This document shows, piece by piece, positions 50,001-61,110 of a stretch of DNA of 64,000 nucleotides. The notes beneath the pieces were generated by a model. The model was not told the origin of the DNA. It did no database searches and worked only from the letters and a program-made list of their open reading frames with translations. Where the stretch lies: positions 15,314,001 to 15,378,000 of the forward strand of contig OY756970.1 in NCBI GenBank assembly GCA_963580455.1, written 5' to 3'. A program made the translations under genes and the position numbers. This DNA is from Euonymus europaeus (Eukaryota > Streptophyta > Magnoliopsida > Celastrales > Celastraceae). Positions within the stretch are counted from its first letter, which is position 1. Every line of letters begins with the position of its first letter.

Positions 50001-50381
50001 TAATTAATAAAAGGGAAAAAAAACTTACATCAATTAATGAAAGGTGAAAAAGAAAAGGAAAAAAAAACGCACAAACGCAGAATCATCCAATACCAAACAC
50101 TAGAAAACTGCAGCACGTAATAAGAAGCTAATCCTTTATCGTCCAAGACACTCACAAACGCCCTAAAACAAATGCTAAACAAGCTAAAAACACAAGAAAA
50201 GCAAGAATTATTCATGAAGACACACTCCAACTGCTTGTTGACCACAAAGAACTCAAACGTATTTGAAAATGATGAACTTACGAGATAAGAAGTAAGTAAC
50301 GGCGAATATAAACAGAGCCCACCACAGCGTTCTAACTTTCGCTTCCTCAATCAGATCTTGTATCGTCTCCATCGCCTTCAT
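41012..50381 (-). CDS. PXA-PX-nexin_C sorting-nexin-like protein
   Basis: A phox-homology protein expected to bind phosphatidylinositol 3-phosphate on endosomal or vacuolar membranes. Coding exons on the minus strand: 50381-50282, 49740-49338, 49186-49009, 48922-48783, 48612-47784, 47626-47526, 47346-47202, 47119-47051, 46915-46870, 46336-45894, 44565-44486, 44153-44018, 42125-41933, 41335-41253, 41134-41012. All have GT-AG ends and closing phases; 1022 aa. Residues 17-57 hold two hydrophobic segments (WWALFIFAVTYFL; LPISILFVSTLRIL). The PXA domain spans about 107-280 and PX about 546-640, with the RRYRNFERL lipid-binding motif and PPKRIF. A Ser-rich linker follows, and the nexin C-terminal domain begins WTPPNVSVPLL at about 819. 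The layout matches a conserved, poorly named plant family. The ATG at 50381 begins MKAMETIQDLIEEAK; an upstream in-frame ATG at 50468 is probably UTR. Confidence 0.93.
42184..42224. repeat. (CA)n-rich simple repeat in a PX-gene intron
   Basis: CACACACGCACGCACACACGCGC-like alternating purine-pyrimidine run just downstream of exon 13 on the plus strand, inside intron 12. Confidence 0.85.
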
Positions 50382-50769
50382 TGTCAAAATCAGATAACAA
50401 AGAAAAGAAAAACAAAAAATCCAACGAGTTTTCTCGACTTCCCCGATCAACCAACCAATCTCGATCACTGAAGGGGAATTCGAGTCATCTCATAAACTAG
50501 CAAATAATCGCGCCAAATCAATCGGGAAAAAAGAGAGATAAGAATTAGGGCTCGACCAACCTCTAACAGCAAATCAATTGTAACAAACTAACAACACAGA
50601 GATGAGAATTGTACTACTGTTTGGGGAAGAAGAAGAGAACGTGGTGAGAAGAGAAAAGTTGCAGGCGCCGTTGCTCGACTCGATAGAGAGACACGTACAC
50701 TGTCACGTTAAATCAATGATGGAATTTTTTTTGCCAGTTAATAACTATTGCAATTATTCATCTAATAAC
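50382..50769 (-). promoter_or_regulatory. PX gene 5' UTR and promoter-proximal region
   Basis: Sequence upstream of the start codon at 50381. It contains GAAGAAGAAGAGAA-type purines near 50627-50640. An 8-bp flanking duplication of the next transposon begins at 50762, so the promoter is at most about 380 bp before repeat DNA. Confidence 0.45.
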
Positions 50770-52133
50770 CGAGGTTGTCAGACTCGGATCGGAAAGGCCG
50801 GTCCCTCTGTCCAGTCCGGTCTGCATAGGAACAATCGGTATTTGTGAGAATCAGCCGGTTCCTAGTTGAATCGGTTAGATCGGCCAGTCATCGCAAAAGA
50901 CCGATTTTTATTGTAAAATTCTGAAAAAATTACTTTTAATTGGGTTAGAATCCATGGCCTTCTATTAAAAATTAATCTCTAAACCAATTAAGTTACACAA
51001 GTTTACTGACTTTATATCATTTCTCTCAAGTTCATCAACTTAAAGTCAAACATTAATTAAATGTATAGTATTTCTATATATTATATTTAATTTATTAAAA
51101 ATTCATTGCAATAAATTTTAGTTAATTTTTTCATATATTCATGTTGTCGACTAAACTTTTTTACATAAAGAATCATATGATGATGATGAAAATAGCTGCA
51201 ATATACGTATGTTTCACTCATGTAATTTTTAATTTGATTTTTAATAAATATTTAATTTTAATTTACAATTATATGATTGCATAAATAATTTTTATTTGTT
51301 TTATCATTTGATATATTATTTTTTTGTTAAATGAATATTTAAAACTCTATGAATAATTTTTTTTTGTTGAGAGAAACAGAAATTTCCATTAAAACTCTCC
51401 CGAAGGAGCTACAACTCCACAAAATGGAGATACAACCTCACTAGATGGGGAGAAAGCAATTACCCACGCAGGAGATAAAAACAACTAAAAGATCATGTAA
51501 AAAGCCAAAACTTTGAAGAAAATCCATACAACAATGGTAGAGAACACCCAAAAAGGGCTAGATCTGGAAATGTCTGCTACTATCACTGCAGATTTAAAGA
51601 CGGGTGCCTGTAAATGTCAAATCAGATCTATAAGAACCACCCAAAGCCAGATCTGAGGCCACAAGACCTCTAACCACCACCAAGAAACATCTTCCCTCCA
51701 AGAACATAGCAGATCTACATAAATCATCAGCCGTATCATCCCTAGCCAGAAATTTATTGAATGAAAAAGAGGGAGCACAACAAACATAAAATAAAGAGGA
51801 GAGGAGGAGGAGAGAAGGCAAAGGCCTCCTACTCCTCATCTGGAGAGGAGGTGTGCCGCTGTGTTTTTAGAGAGAGGCGAGAGAAAAGAGAGTGGAGAGA
51901 GAGGACAAACTAGGACTTACCCTATGAATAATTGTGAATTTTTTAATGAAGAAACATATTAATGTTGTATTTTTATATTATTATGAGTATTATAAAATAT
52001 AAAATATTTTTAATTATTACTTATAATAGATAAATATATATAATAATTAATAACATTGAACCCGGTTCGAACCACGATTGGATCATTGAATCATGAACCA
52101 AATAATTTTCCGGTCCGATTTTCCAAAACCTTG
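50770..52133. mobile_element. hAT-like non-autonomous TIR element
   Basis: The left end CGAGGTTGTCAGACTCGGAT and the reverse complement of the right end, CAAGGTTTTGGAAAATCGGA, are imperfect terminal repeats, followed on both sides by CCGGT-type words. The flanks CTAATAAC (50762-50769) and CTAATAAT (52134-52141) agree at seven of eight. There is no transposase. A retroposon-like insert (51359-51921) lies inside it. Confidence 0.65.
51359..51921 (-). mobile_element. poly(A)-type retroposon (SINE or truncated LINE)
   Basis: CTATGAATAATT is present at 51347-51358 and again at 51922-51933, an exact 12-bp duplication. Directly inside the left copy is a T run, that is, a poly(A) tail on the minus strand. 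This is the hallmark of LINE-machinery insertion. The minus strand starts with a CT-rich 5' part and carries an 82-codon frame (51839-51594, MRSRRPLPSLLLL) without a recognisable domain. It could also be a retroposed transcript of a host gene. Confidence 0.75.
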
Positions 52134-52160
52134 CTAATAATTAGCAAAACAAGGGTCGTT

Positions 52161-52480
52161 GTAGGGGCATTTTGGCCTATGAACAAATTTATTTTATTAT
52201 TTAAAAATTATAAATGTGTTTTGATCGGGGTTACGAGTTCAACGATAAATTATTTGTGCGAAACAAAAATCAAATAAACAGTGAAAATTGAGATAGAATG
52301 TTTCGAGTTTATATTTAACGGTTCCTAATTATCGTAACTTTTTTACAATCCATTTGATTTTTGTTTCGCAAAAAAATAAAATACCGTTGAACTCGTAATC
52401 CCGATTAGAACACATTTATAATTTTTAAATAATAAAATAAATTTTTTTGAGCCAAAATGCCCTGCCCACCCATAAAATAA
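52161..52480. repeat. long inverted repeat (hairpin)
   Basis: The left arm (about 52165-52276) and the reverse complement of the right arm (about 52347-52470) share GGGCATTTTGGC, then AATTTATTTTATTATTTAAA, AATTATAAATGTGTT, TACGAGTTCAACG and GCGAAACAAAAATCAAAT, separated by a 70-bp loop. The two arms read in opposite directions encode the same spurious peptide (KFILLFKNYKCVLIG). It is probably a MITE and would form a stable hairpin if transcribed. Confidence 0.85.
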
Positions 52481-53149
52481 GGGCATTCTTTGCAGTGGCA
52501 TGGAGTCATGGATTATGAGGAGCTGCCATGTTATTCGGGGTGAAAGCAAAATCGATTTTGGGTTGAATAATATTCATCGTTATGAAATATTTACATGTCT
52601 GGATTTGAATTAATTTAATTTTTTTAACGTATTTAATTATTATACTCAAATTTGATTTTGGGTTGGATATTATAGATGTTTACAAAATACTTATATAGCC
52701 GGATTCAATTGATTTATATTTTCAAACAATAATTTAATACGATTTTAAACTAGATTTCTTTTAAGACCCAGAATTTAAACATGTATTTTATGTTTGAAGT
52801 TGATTTAGTTATTACAGTCATCCCTACATGTTTATGGACATCCGTGTGGCCTTGGTGGGCCTGCTGAAGCTGATCTGGTCCAGCTCATTAACTGAACACA
52901 GTCAGCTAATACTGAGCTTCCATTCCCTAAAGCTATTGTTATAGTCGAACTTCCAAAGTAAAATTCACCAAGATTCATGTCTTTGCACTAGTAAATAAGG
53001 ACTAGTGATCACAAAACCATTAAATTGATTATCTCCAACGGCTAGTTTTGGATTGCATTGAGAAATAATACTGTACTAGCAAACATCTAGAGAGACTGAA
53101 AAAAAAAAGTGGAATAAAAAAAAATCCATGGAACTTGTCATTGGAGTTG
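52481..53149. other. intergenic, nothing recognised
   Basis: AT-rich sequence without a coding frame. It lies downstream (gene sense) of the carboxypeptidase-like pseudogene. Confidence 0.4.
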
Positions 53150-53504
53150 TTGTTGCATCCAATTTCGTAGTATGTCCATCAACTTTCGGCTGATCCATTG
53201 AAACTTTATGACCGACCCGCTTTAAGAATCTGGGCGTGATGGACCCATGAAAATCATACTAAATTCTGTATTAACTACATAGGATGAGCGAATTCTGAAT
53301 TTCTTAGAGTCTACAATTCTTATCTAATACTATAGAATAAGTTTGAGGGGAAAAAAAAAGAAACTGTGTCGTGATATGACAACAACTCTCAAACCATTCG
53401 ATGAGAATTATATAGTATGTAAATCACAGAGCCTCCAAAAATAAATATTCATGCATAGAAGAATGAAGACTGCCTAACCTTGATAAACGCACTACAAGAA
53501 AAGT

Positions 53505-53820
53505 CGATTTTAGGGACGGAATAATTTTCCGTCGGCAATTATATTTTTAGCGACGGAAATTTCAAATATTTCCGTCGCAAAAAACTTTTAGATTTTCCGT
53601 CCCTAAATTCCGTCCCTAATTAGGGACGAAATTTTATTTCCGTCCCTAAATATGTCCCCAATAATTGCACAATTAGACCGTTTGACTTATTAGGGACGGA
53701 ACATTTTCCGTCCCTAAATTCCGTCCCTAATTAGGGATGGAAACATATGTTCGTTCTTAAATCCGTCTCTAATTGGGGATGGAAATGGTTCCGTCCCTAA
53801 TTCCGTCCCTAATTGTCGGC
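53505..53820. repeat. left subterminal repeats of the CACTA element
   Basis: Many copies of TTAGGGACGGAA / TTCCGTCCCTAA in both orientations within 320 bp. Such subterminal motifs are the binding sites of the second (TnpA-like) protein in En/Spm elements; that role is inferred here. Confidence 0.85.
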
Positions 53821-54244
53821 CAAAAAATTACAAAACAGAAGACTCTTCTCCGAGAACTCACTGGTTTCAGTTTTACTCTCAAAACTGCTGCAGATTTCTG
53901 GGAGAGGTAGCTTGGATCCGGAGACTTCATCACTTGTACAACCAAAATTTGATAATTTCAGGTTATTCTTTTGATTTGTTTACCTTGTTAATTTTTGATT
54001 TTATTATTTTTGAAGTTGTTAAGAATTTAACATTTGATCTGAAAGAGTAAAAAAGCACTGAAAATTTTGTTAATTAGGAGATGTGTGATGAATAATATTT
54101 TACAGATTATATATTCGAAATTTATGGGTTTTGCATATGTTCATAATCTGTTTAAATATTTAAAAATTAATATTATGTAAAATTAGTTTTTAAATAGGTT
54201 TTTATCAAGTTAGGCGTTGAACTTGTATACTATATGAGCATAAT

Positions 54245-54247
<3 letters not shown>

Positions 54248-54287
<40 letters not shown>
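54248..54287. repeat. (AT)n microsatellite
   Basis: About twenty AT units, in the CACTA 5' region upstream of the transposase start. Confidence 0.9.
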
Positions 54288-54627
54288 CACATAATTATAT
54301 AAATATATAAATTTAAGATTTTTTGTATATATAACTGTGAAATTTTTTGAACTCAAGTTTATGTCATTTTTTCCATTGAACTTTGCTTTCTATGTTACTT
54401 TAAATTCTAAACTTCCATAAATTAATAATCAATTACCACTTAAATTTTAAAAAATAAAGGTTCATTTTTAGAATAATGTGTGGCCTAATTTTGTCAGCTA
54501 CACTTTTATATATATATATTGCGTAACTTTGTCATTTCCATGATATAAAAAAAAACCTTTGTCATTTCCATATATGTATATATATCCTAACTTTGTCATT
54601 TCCATACATATATAGGTGATAAATAAA

Positions 54628-57399
54628 ATGAATGTGCCTGAGTATCGTTCATGGATGTACAACCGATTAGGACCTAATCGAGTGGGAATTACGCAAGAAT
54701 TCATCAATGGAGTTGAAGAGTTCCTTGCATTTGCTTCTGCAAATGATTTTCATTTTCAAAGTACGGGAAAAGTACGATGTCCTTGCATTAGGTGTAAATG
54801 CAGAAAATATTTGGCATTTGATGATATTAAGCAACACTTGTACAAGAAAGGTTTTCAGGATGGATATTATTACTGGACAACTCATGGAGAAGTCATGCCT
54901 GAAATTCATCTTGTATTTGCTGTGGAAGAGCAACCAGATGCTGATAATTATTACTGGCAAGGAAATGATCGTGCTAATTTTGATCCAGTCGAGCAGATGG
55001 TAATGGATGCTGCTGGTCCGTCAGTTGGCGACAGCTTGTTACATACTAGAAATTACGATCAATATATGCCGAAACCTCATAATCCAGATGCACAAGTTTT
55101 CTTTGATATGTTGTCTGCTGCCCAAGAACCACTGTGGCCAGGTTGCGAATCGCATTCAGAGTTGTCAGCTTCGATGAGAGTATTGAATATTAAATCTGAT
55201 TATAACATGCCCCAAGGATGTTTTGATGAAGTCGCCCATCTTATGAAAGAGACGATGCCATCTGAAAATCGGATGCCTGCAGATTTCTATCAGACTAAGA
55301 AGTTGACATCCAAACTCGGGCTGGGATATCAACGAATTGATTGTTGTGTGAATGGTTGTATGTTATACTATAAAGATGATGCATATGAGAACCAATGTAA
55401 ATTTTGTCACGCTGATCGTTACAAAGCTCGGAGAACTGGTCATGAAAATTTTAAACAGGTTCCGGTTAAACGGATGTGGTATCTACCACTTATTCCCAGG
55501 TTGCAGAGGTTGTTCAGTTCTACTGTTACTGCAAAAGAAATGAGGTGGCATTATGAGCATCAGCAGGAGTCTGGAGTTCTTTGTCACCCATCTGATGGAG
55601 TGGCATGGAAGCAATTTGACCAAAAATATCAAGACTTTGCTTTAGACCCGAGAAATGTAAGGTTAGGTTTGTGTGCAGATGGTTTTACTCCTTTTGGGCA
55701 ATCAGGGAAAAATTATTCATGTTGGCCTGTCATTTTGACACCTTATAATTTACCGCCTGACATGTGCATGAAGAGAGAGTTCATGTTCCTGATAGTAATT
55801 GTCCCGGGTCCCCAAAATCCAAAGAGCAAAATTGATGTTTATCTACAGCCATTGATAGATGAGCTCAATCAGTTGTGGGGTGAAGGTGTGATAACCTATG
55901 ATGTATCCTTAAAAGATAATTTTCTTATGAGAGCTGCATTGATGTGGACTATTAATGACTTTCCTGCCTATGGTATGTTGTCTGGATGGGGGACTGCTGG
56001 GAAGTTAGCATGTCCTTATTGCATGCAGATTTCAAAGGCATTCACACTAAAGAATGGTAGGAAAAAATCATGGTTTGATTGTCACAGACAGTTTTTACCT
56101 ATGACACATCCGTTTAGACGGAATAAAGATGCATTTATTAAAAATAGAAGTGAGAGATCAGAACCTCCACCACGTTTGTCTGGTGGCGAAGTGTTGGCTG
56201 GACTTTGGAATTTTCCAAAGATTACTGAGACTGGCAGACAGTTAGTATTTCCGGGTTATGAACATGATCATAATTGGACCAAAAAGAGCATCTTTTGGGA
56301 TTTGCCTTATTGGCAGGATAATCTAGTCCGACACAACCTCGATGTAATGCATATTGAGAAGAATGTGTTTGATAACGTTTTCAATACAATTATGGACGTT
56401 AAGGGGAAAACAAAGGATAATGTAAAGGCTAGACTGGATCTTCCACATTATTGTAAACGCAGAGCTTTAGAGTTGGTGGAAAATGGTAGAGGGAAATCCT
56501 TCAAACCTAAGGCGAAATTTTGTTTTACCATGGAGCAAAAAAGGGCAGTGTGTGATTGGGTCTCCAAGTTGAAGTTGCCAGATGGTTATGCTTCCAACCT
56601 AGGTAGGTGCGTAGATATGAGGGAAGGAAAATTGTTTGGGATGAAAAGTCACGACTGTCATGTTTTCATGGAGCTACTACTTCCTATTGCATTTCAGGCA
56701 TTGTCTGATCCAATTTGGACAGTACTTACTGAGTTGAGTCTATTTTGTAGAGATATATGTTCAACTACTCTGCGGGAGGATCAATTGAGCATCATGGAGG
56801 CTAACATTCCTGTGATCCTTTGCAAATTGGAGCGTATATTTCCCCCATCTTTTTTTGACTCTATGGAACATCTCCTAATACATCTACCATTCGAAGCAAG
56901 GATGGGTGGGCCTGTGCAATACAGATGGATGTATCCTTTTGAAAGGTATTTTTTTCATATTTCATATCCATTAGTGATATTAATATATATATATATATAC
57001 ATATATATATACATATATATATATATAATATGTGGTTAGTAATTGTTCTACTAATACATTTGATTAATCTTTGAAAATAGGTTCCTTCACTTTTTGAAGA
57101 AAAAGGTTAAAAATAAAGCTCGGGTGGAAGGATCTATTTGTGAAGCATATATAGTCGAAGAGACTTCAACGTTTGCTTCCTACTACTTTGAACCGCAAGT
57201 GAGCTCTCGACGAACCAGAGTTCCTCGAAATAATGATGGCGGAGTTTTGAACCCAGAATTCTCTATAATATCAATATTCAATCAACCCGGTCGGCTTGTT
57301 GGTGAAGCTGGTAGGAGCTACCTCACCGATCAAGAATATGATGCTGCGACATTGTACATTTTTTTGAATTGTGATATTGTCCAACCTTTTGTCAAGTAA
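54628..57399 (+). CDS. TNP2-type CACTA transposase, C-terminally short
   Basis: The catalytic transposase that cuts the CACTA ends. The ATG at 54628 begins MNVPEYRSWMYNRLG; the transposase-associated domain with a CPCIRCKC cysteine cluster covers about residues 1-80. The long Transposase_21 domain follows (LGLCADGFTPFG, WPVILTPYNLPPDMCM, MWTINDFPAYGMLSGW, DLPYWQDNLVRHNLDVMHIE). Exon 1 is 54628-56945 and exon 2 is 57081-57399, with consistent phase (AG|G) at MYPFER|FLHFLKKKV. Exon 2 encodes a DUF4218 part (EAYIVEETSTFASYYFEPQ) and ends NCDIVQPFVK then TAA: the 878-residue exon model lacks the C-terminal portion (such as DUF4216) that many relatives carry. A CAA|GTAAGC donor near the stop could extend it, but no further exon was recognised. 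No stop or frameshift lies in the catalytic part. Confidence 0.9.
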
Positions 57400-57439
57400 G
57401 CTACTCATTTCTATACTTATTTATAAATTGTGACGGAAT

Positions 57440-58180
57440 TCTCCTCTGTCTCTATTCTTTCATTCAAGTTCATTGATTTCTTTTTCATTTATTTATTGTG
57501 TCAAGTTTGTTGGAATTTTATTTCAAGAACAGGAGGATGTAGCAATAAGAGGAGGATTGGATTTTGATTTGTATTAAAATTTAGTTGTAATATTTTCAAA
57601 TTCCCTACTGTTTTCCATTTGATGTGAATATTTTTTTCCATAATTATACACGATCATTCCCAGGCTACTAAATGACTTGGTCTAATTATTTTAAGTAGGT
57701 TCTGGACTTCAATTTGTTTATTGATGTGGGTTAGAGGGGCTGGTTTGCTAGATTTGGTCTCTATGGTTGTAGTTACTTGCTTAGAATTCTCCTTCTCCCT
57801 GCTGCCAAGTCAGGTATGGCATTTCTTATGAGATTGTATTTTTTCAGTTCAAGAAATCGAAAGTCTTCAATCTCCCTGCTGCCAAGTCAGGTACCCTTCC
57901 TCTGTCTCTATTCTTTCATTCAAGTTTGGTCATTGATTTCTTTTTCTTTTGTGATTCATTGATTTCTTTTTCATTTATTTATTGTGTCAAGTTTGCTGGA
58001 ATTTTATTTCAAGTTGAATTTTATTTCAAGAACAAGAGGATGTAGCAATAAGAGGAGGATGGGATTTTGATTTGTGTTAAAATTTAGTTGTAATATTTTC
58101 AAATTCCCTACTGTTTTCCATTTGATTTGCTAGATTTGGTCTCTATGGTTGTATTTACTTGCTTAGAATTCATTGTGTTT
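57440..58180 (+). repeat. internal direct duplication in the CACTA element
   Basis: Two copies of a block about 300-400 bp long, about 57440-57860 and 57890-58180, share TGTCTCTATTCTTTCATTCA, GGATGTAGCAATAAGAGGAG, AGTTGTAATATTTTCAAATT and GCTAGATTTGGTCTCTATGG in the same order. It separates the two CACTA genes. Confidence 0.8.
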
Positions 58181-58652
58181 CTAGAATTGTGAGCCCAACT
58201 TTTACTTTTTCATTTCTTTTGGTTTGGAAGACTTTGCAGTCAACTGGGAAACCAATTTTTTTAGTTGTTGATGATTATTGAGTTCATACTGAAAGGCTCT
58301 TTGAAATCTGTGGTATCCACCTCATTCTTCCTTTGTTCACCTCTGATAATCAATTTAATAATCAATTTTTAAGGGTTCCATTCGATGTCTGATATATAGT
58401 TGAAGAATTGCAGTGGGTAGCAAATTATAATGTTCTCTAGGAATGCCATTGTGTTTTTAATGGGTACTTTTTAATTTCACAAGTTCTTCAATGGGGTTAA
58501 GTATACTTTTGTGATTGAAAGATTTGATTACTATAAATTTCATATCAACTCTTTGTTATTTCCTTTATATGTTTCATGGAGTAATGTTATGGATTTGTCA
58601 CTTTTGTTATGTGCAATGTGCTTGTCTACCTTTATGTTTTAGAGTGTTGTAG

Positions 58653-60484
58653 ATGGATAGTAGTGACCACTCTAGTGGCCGTGGCCATACTCCATCTGGT
58701 CGTGGTAGAGGTCGACATGGACATGGTAGAGGCAGTTCGTCGCCTCATACACCATCACCATCCCCATCATCAGTAAATTCTGTTCGTCCACAATCCTCTC
58801 AAATATTGGCCGATGATATGTGGACAAGACATCCATCTCCTTTCTATCCGGGTTATCAGGCCCCACCACCTCACCCAGCCCATCCTACGCCACATCCACC
58901 CACCCATACTCCATATCCACCCACTCATATGCCACATCCACCCACCCACAATCCATATCCACCCACCTATATGTCACATCCACCCATCCACATGTCATAT
59001 GGATATGTACCTGAGACACATGCACCCGAGACTCAGGTACCTGAGACACATGCACCCGAGACTCAGGTATTTGATGATATACTTGACACCGAGACTCCAC
59101 CAGTAGAACATCAGACACATGATGTTGGATCCTTCTCATCTCAGAGGATTGGGGTTTGTGACACGGACGGTCGCATGTGGATCCGACCTTATGGTGCCTC
59201 GTAAGTACATTTTCTCCTTGTTTTTATTTGATTTCTTTAATTTACAAAAAATATTTATGTCAATAATATAATTTTTAAATTTTAATTTTTAAATATTTAG
59301 GTTTCAGCCAGAGGAAGTTGGTAGGAGGATTACCCAAATCATAAAGGGTAAATTTGAAACTCCTGCCATAGTATGGAGTGAGATAACTAAAGAGCAAAAA
59401 GATTATTATTTTGGAGAGTTCAAGGTAATTTTCAATTATTGTTTAATTTGTTTAATTTTTTCAATCTTAGGTATATGCTTAAACATTCATGCTAACTATA
59501 CTTTGTTTTTAAATTTGCAGAAGAAGTATAAATGAGACCCGTCATATGATGTAGAAGTGAAGAAACTTTGGGAAAGAAAAAATAAAGTTTCTTTTCGGCG
59601 TGCGATGCATGGAATCCGGAATGGCATGGACAAAGGAATATGGGTCCCCGAAAATGTGAGAGCGGAGCTTGAGAGCAAGTGGGCCACCTCAAATTACGTG
59701 ATAAGAAGAGAGAATGGAAAGAAGAATCGTGCATCTCAGATCGGCGGGTCCGTGCACACTGGTGGATCTGTTTCTGTCACGGGACATCGTTTGCGAATGG
59801 TAAAATTTAAAATTATTTATATTTTAAATATTTTATGCATTTTGCAATATTAGTAAAATTGACTTAAAATTTAAATTGCAGAAGAGGAAATTGGGTCGTG
59901 ATCCCACATTTCGAGAACTATTTGATCGTACCCATCTGAAAAAGGGTACGAGAGTCTATGTCGATGCACGCTCAGCAAGTTTAAATGTAAGTGTCATGTT
60001 TTATTATTTTTAATAGTAACATAATATTAATGTGATAAATATTTGATGTTGTATAGTATTTGATGTTGTATATTAATTAAATTTTTTGACACAGGATACC
60101 ATCACCCGGTTGAAGGAAATGGCATCCTCCCATGGATCAACTTCTTCATCAGTTGACGGAGAGTCGCTAGATGATAATGCATTATACCTTGACGCGGTTG
60201 GCGGGATGAGCGTTAAAGGTCATGTATACGGTATTGGATCAGAGGCATGTCGTCTGCGTGGCACTTCTGCCACTAGCCGACCATCTGTTCCACAGGTTGA
60301 TACAGATTTCGAGCAGTCAATCCAGAGGGCAATTGCTGCAGTGATGGTTCATGTCGATTCACAACAGGAGACTATAGCTAGATTAGAGAAGGAGCTCCAA
60401 GAGTTACGACATGATCGACAGTTCCAGTCGGAGGAGGATGCCGATCAGGAGGAGGATGCCGACATCTCTAGTGGGGAGGATTAG
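58653..60484 (+). pseudogene. second En/Spm-type CACTA protein, one nonsense codon
   Basis: Exons 58653-59200, 59301-59424, 59521-59799, 59882-59986 and 60095-60484 join in phase to a protein of about 480 residues. The N-terminus is Ser/Gly/Arg-rich, then has HPPTHTPYPPTHMP-type repeats and a duplicated PETHAPETQV unit. The middle matches the plant En/Spm transposase_24 type (RMWIRPYGAS, then EEVGRRITQIIKGKF, KKLWERKNKVSFRRAMHG, GRDPTFRELFDRTHLKKG). The C-terminus is a coiled-coil-like acidic region (QQETIARLEKELQELRHDR). The single break is TGA at 59533-59535, five codons into exon 3. In En/Spm elements this protein binds the subterminal repeats. The stop probably makes this copy non-functional. 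Confidence 0.8.
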
Positions 60485-60734
60485 ATGCATGAGAAAACTT
60501 TTATTTAATATATTATTATATTTTATGAGAGAACTAATTATGAATTTAATAAATTATTATATTTTATGTGATAACTTTTTTTTGCATTTTCATCTAATGA
60601 TAATTATTTAATTATTTTGTTTCCAATTATATTCAAAATAAAAAAATAAAATTGGTTAAATTATTATTAAATTTGGGAAAATTTAAAAATTAAAATAAAT
60701 ATTCATATATATTTTAATTTAATAATTTATAAAT

Positions 60735-61110
60735 TTGCGACGGATGTGTCCGTCGCAAATTTATTAACTTAATTATATAAATATTTTCAAAAAAAATAAT
60801 TAATTATATAATTAAATATATATTTAGGGACGGAATATTGCGTCCCTAATTTCCGTCCCTAAATAGAGACTGAAATAATCCGTCGCTAATTATATTTTCT
60901 TAATATATTTTTAAAAATATTTTAATTTATTTAAGGACGGAATATTCCGTCCCTAATGTCCGTCCCTAAAATTTCCGTCGCACTTTTCCTTCGCAAAATT
61001 TTGCGACAGCAGTTTTTGCGACGGAAAATTTTCCGTCCCAAAAACCGTCCCTAATAATTTAGGGACGGAAAATTCATGTTTAGGGACGAAAAAATCCGTC
61101 CCTAAAATCA
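60735..61110. repeat. right subterminal repeats of the CACTA element
   Basis: Both orientations of TAGGGACGGAATAT and TTCCGTCCCTAA occur repeatedly, with CCGTCGCAAA variants, mirroring the left end. Confidence 0.85.

Noticed and set aside
54498..54707. 69-codon minus-strand frame with YIYGND repeats
   Set aside because: It arises from TA-rich repeats in the CACTA leader, opposite the transposase start.
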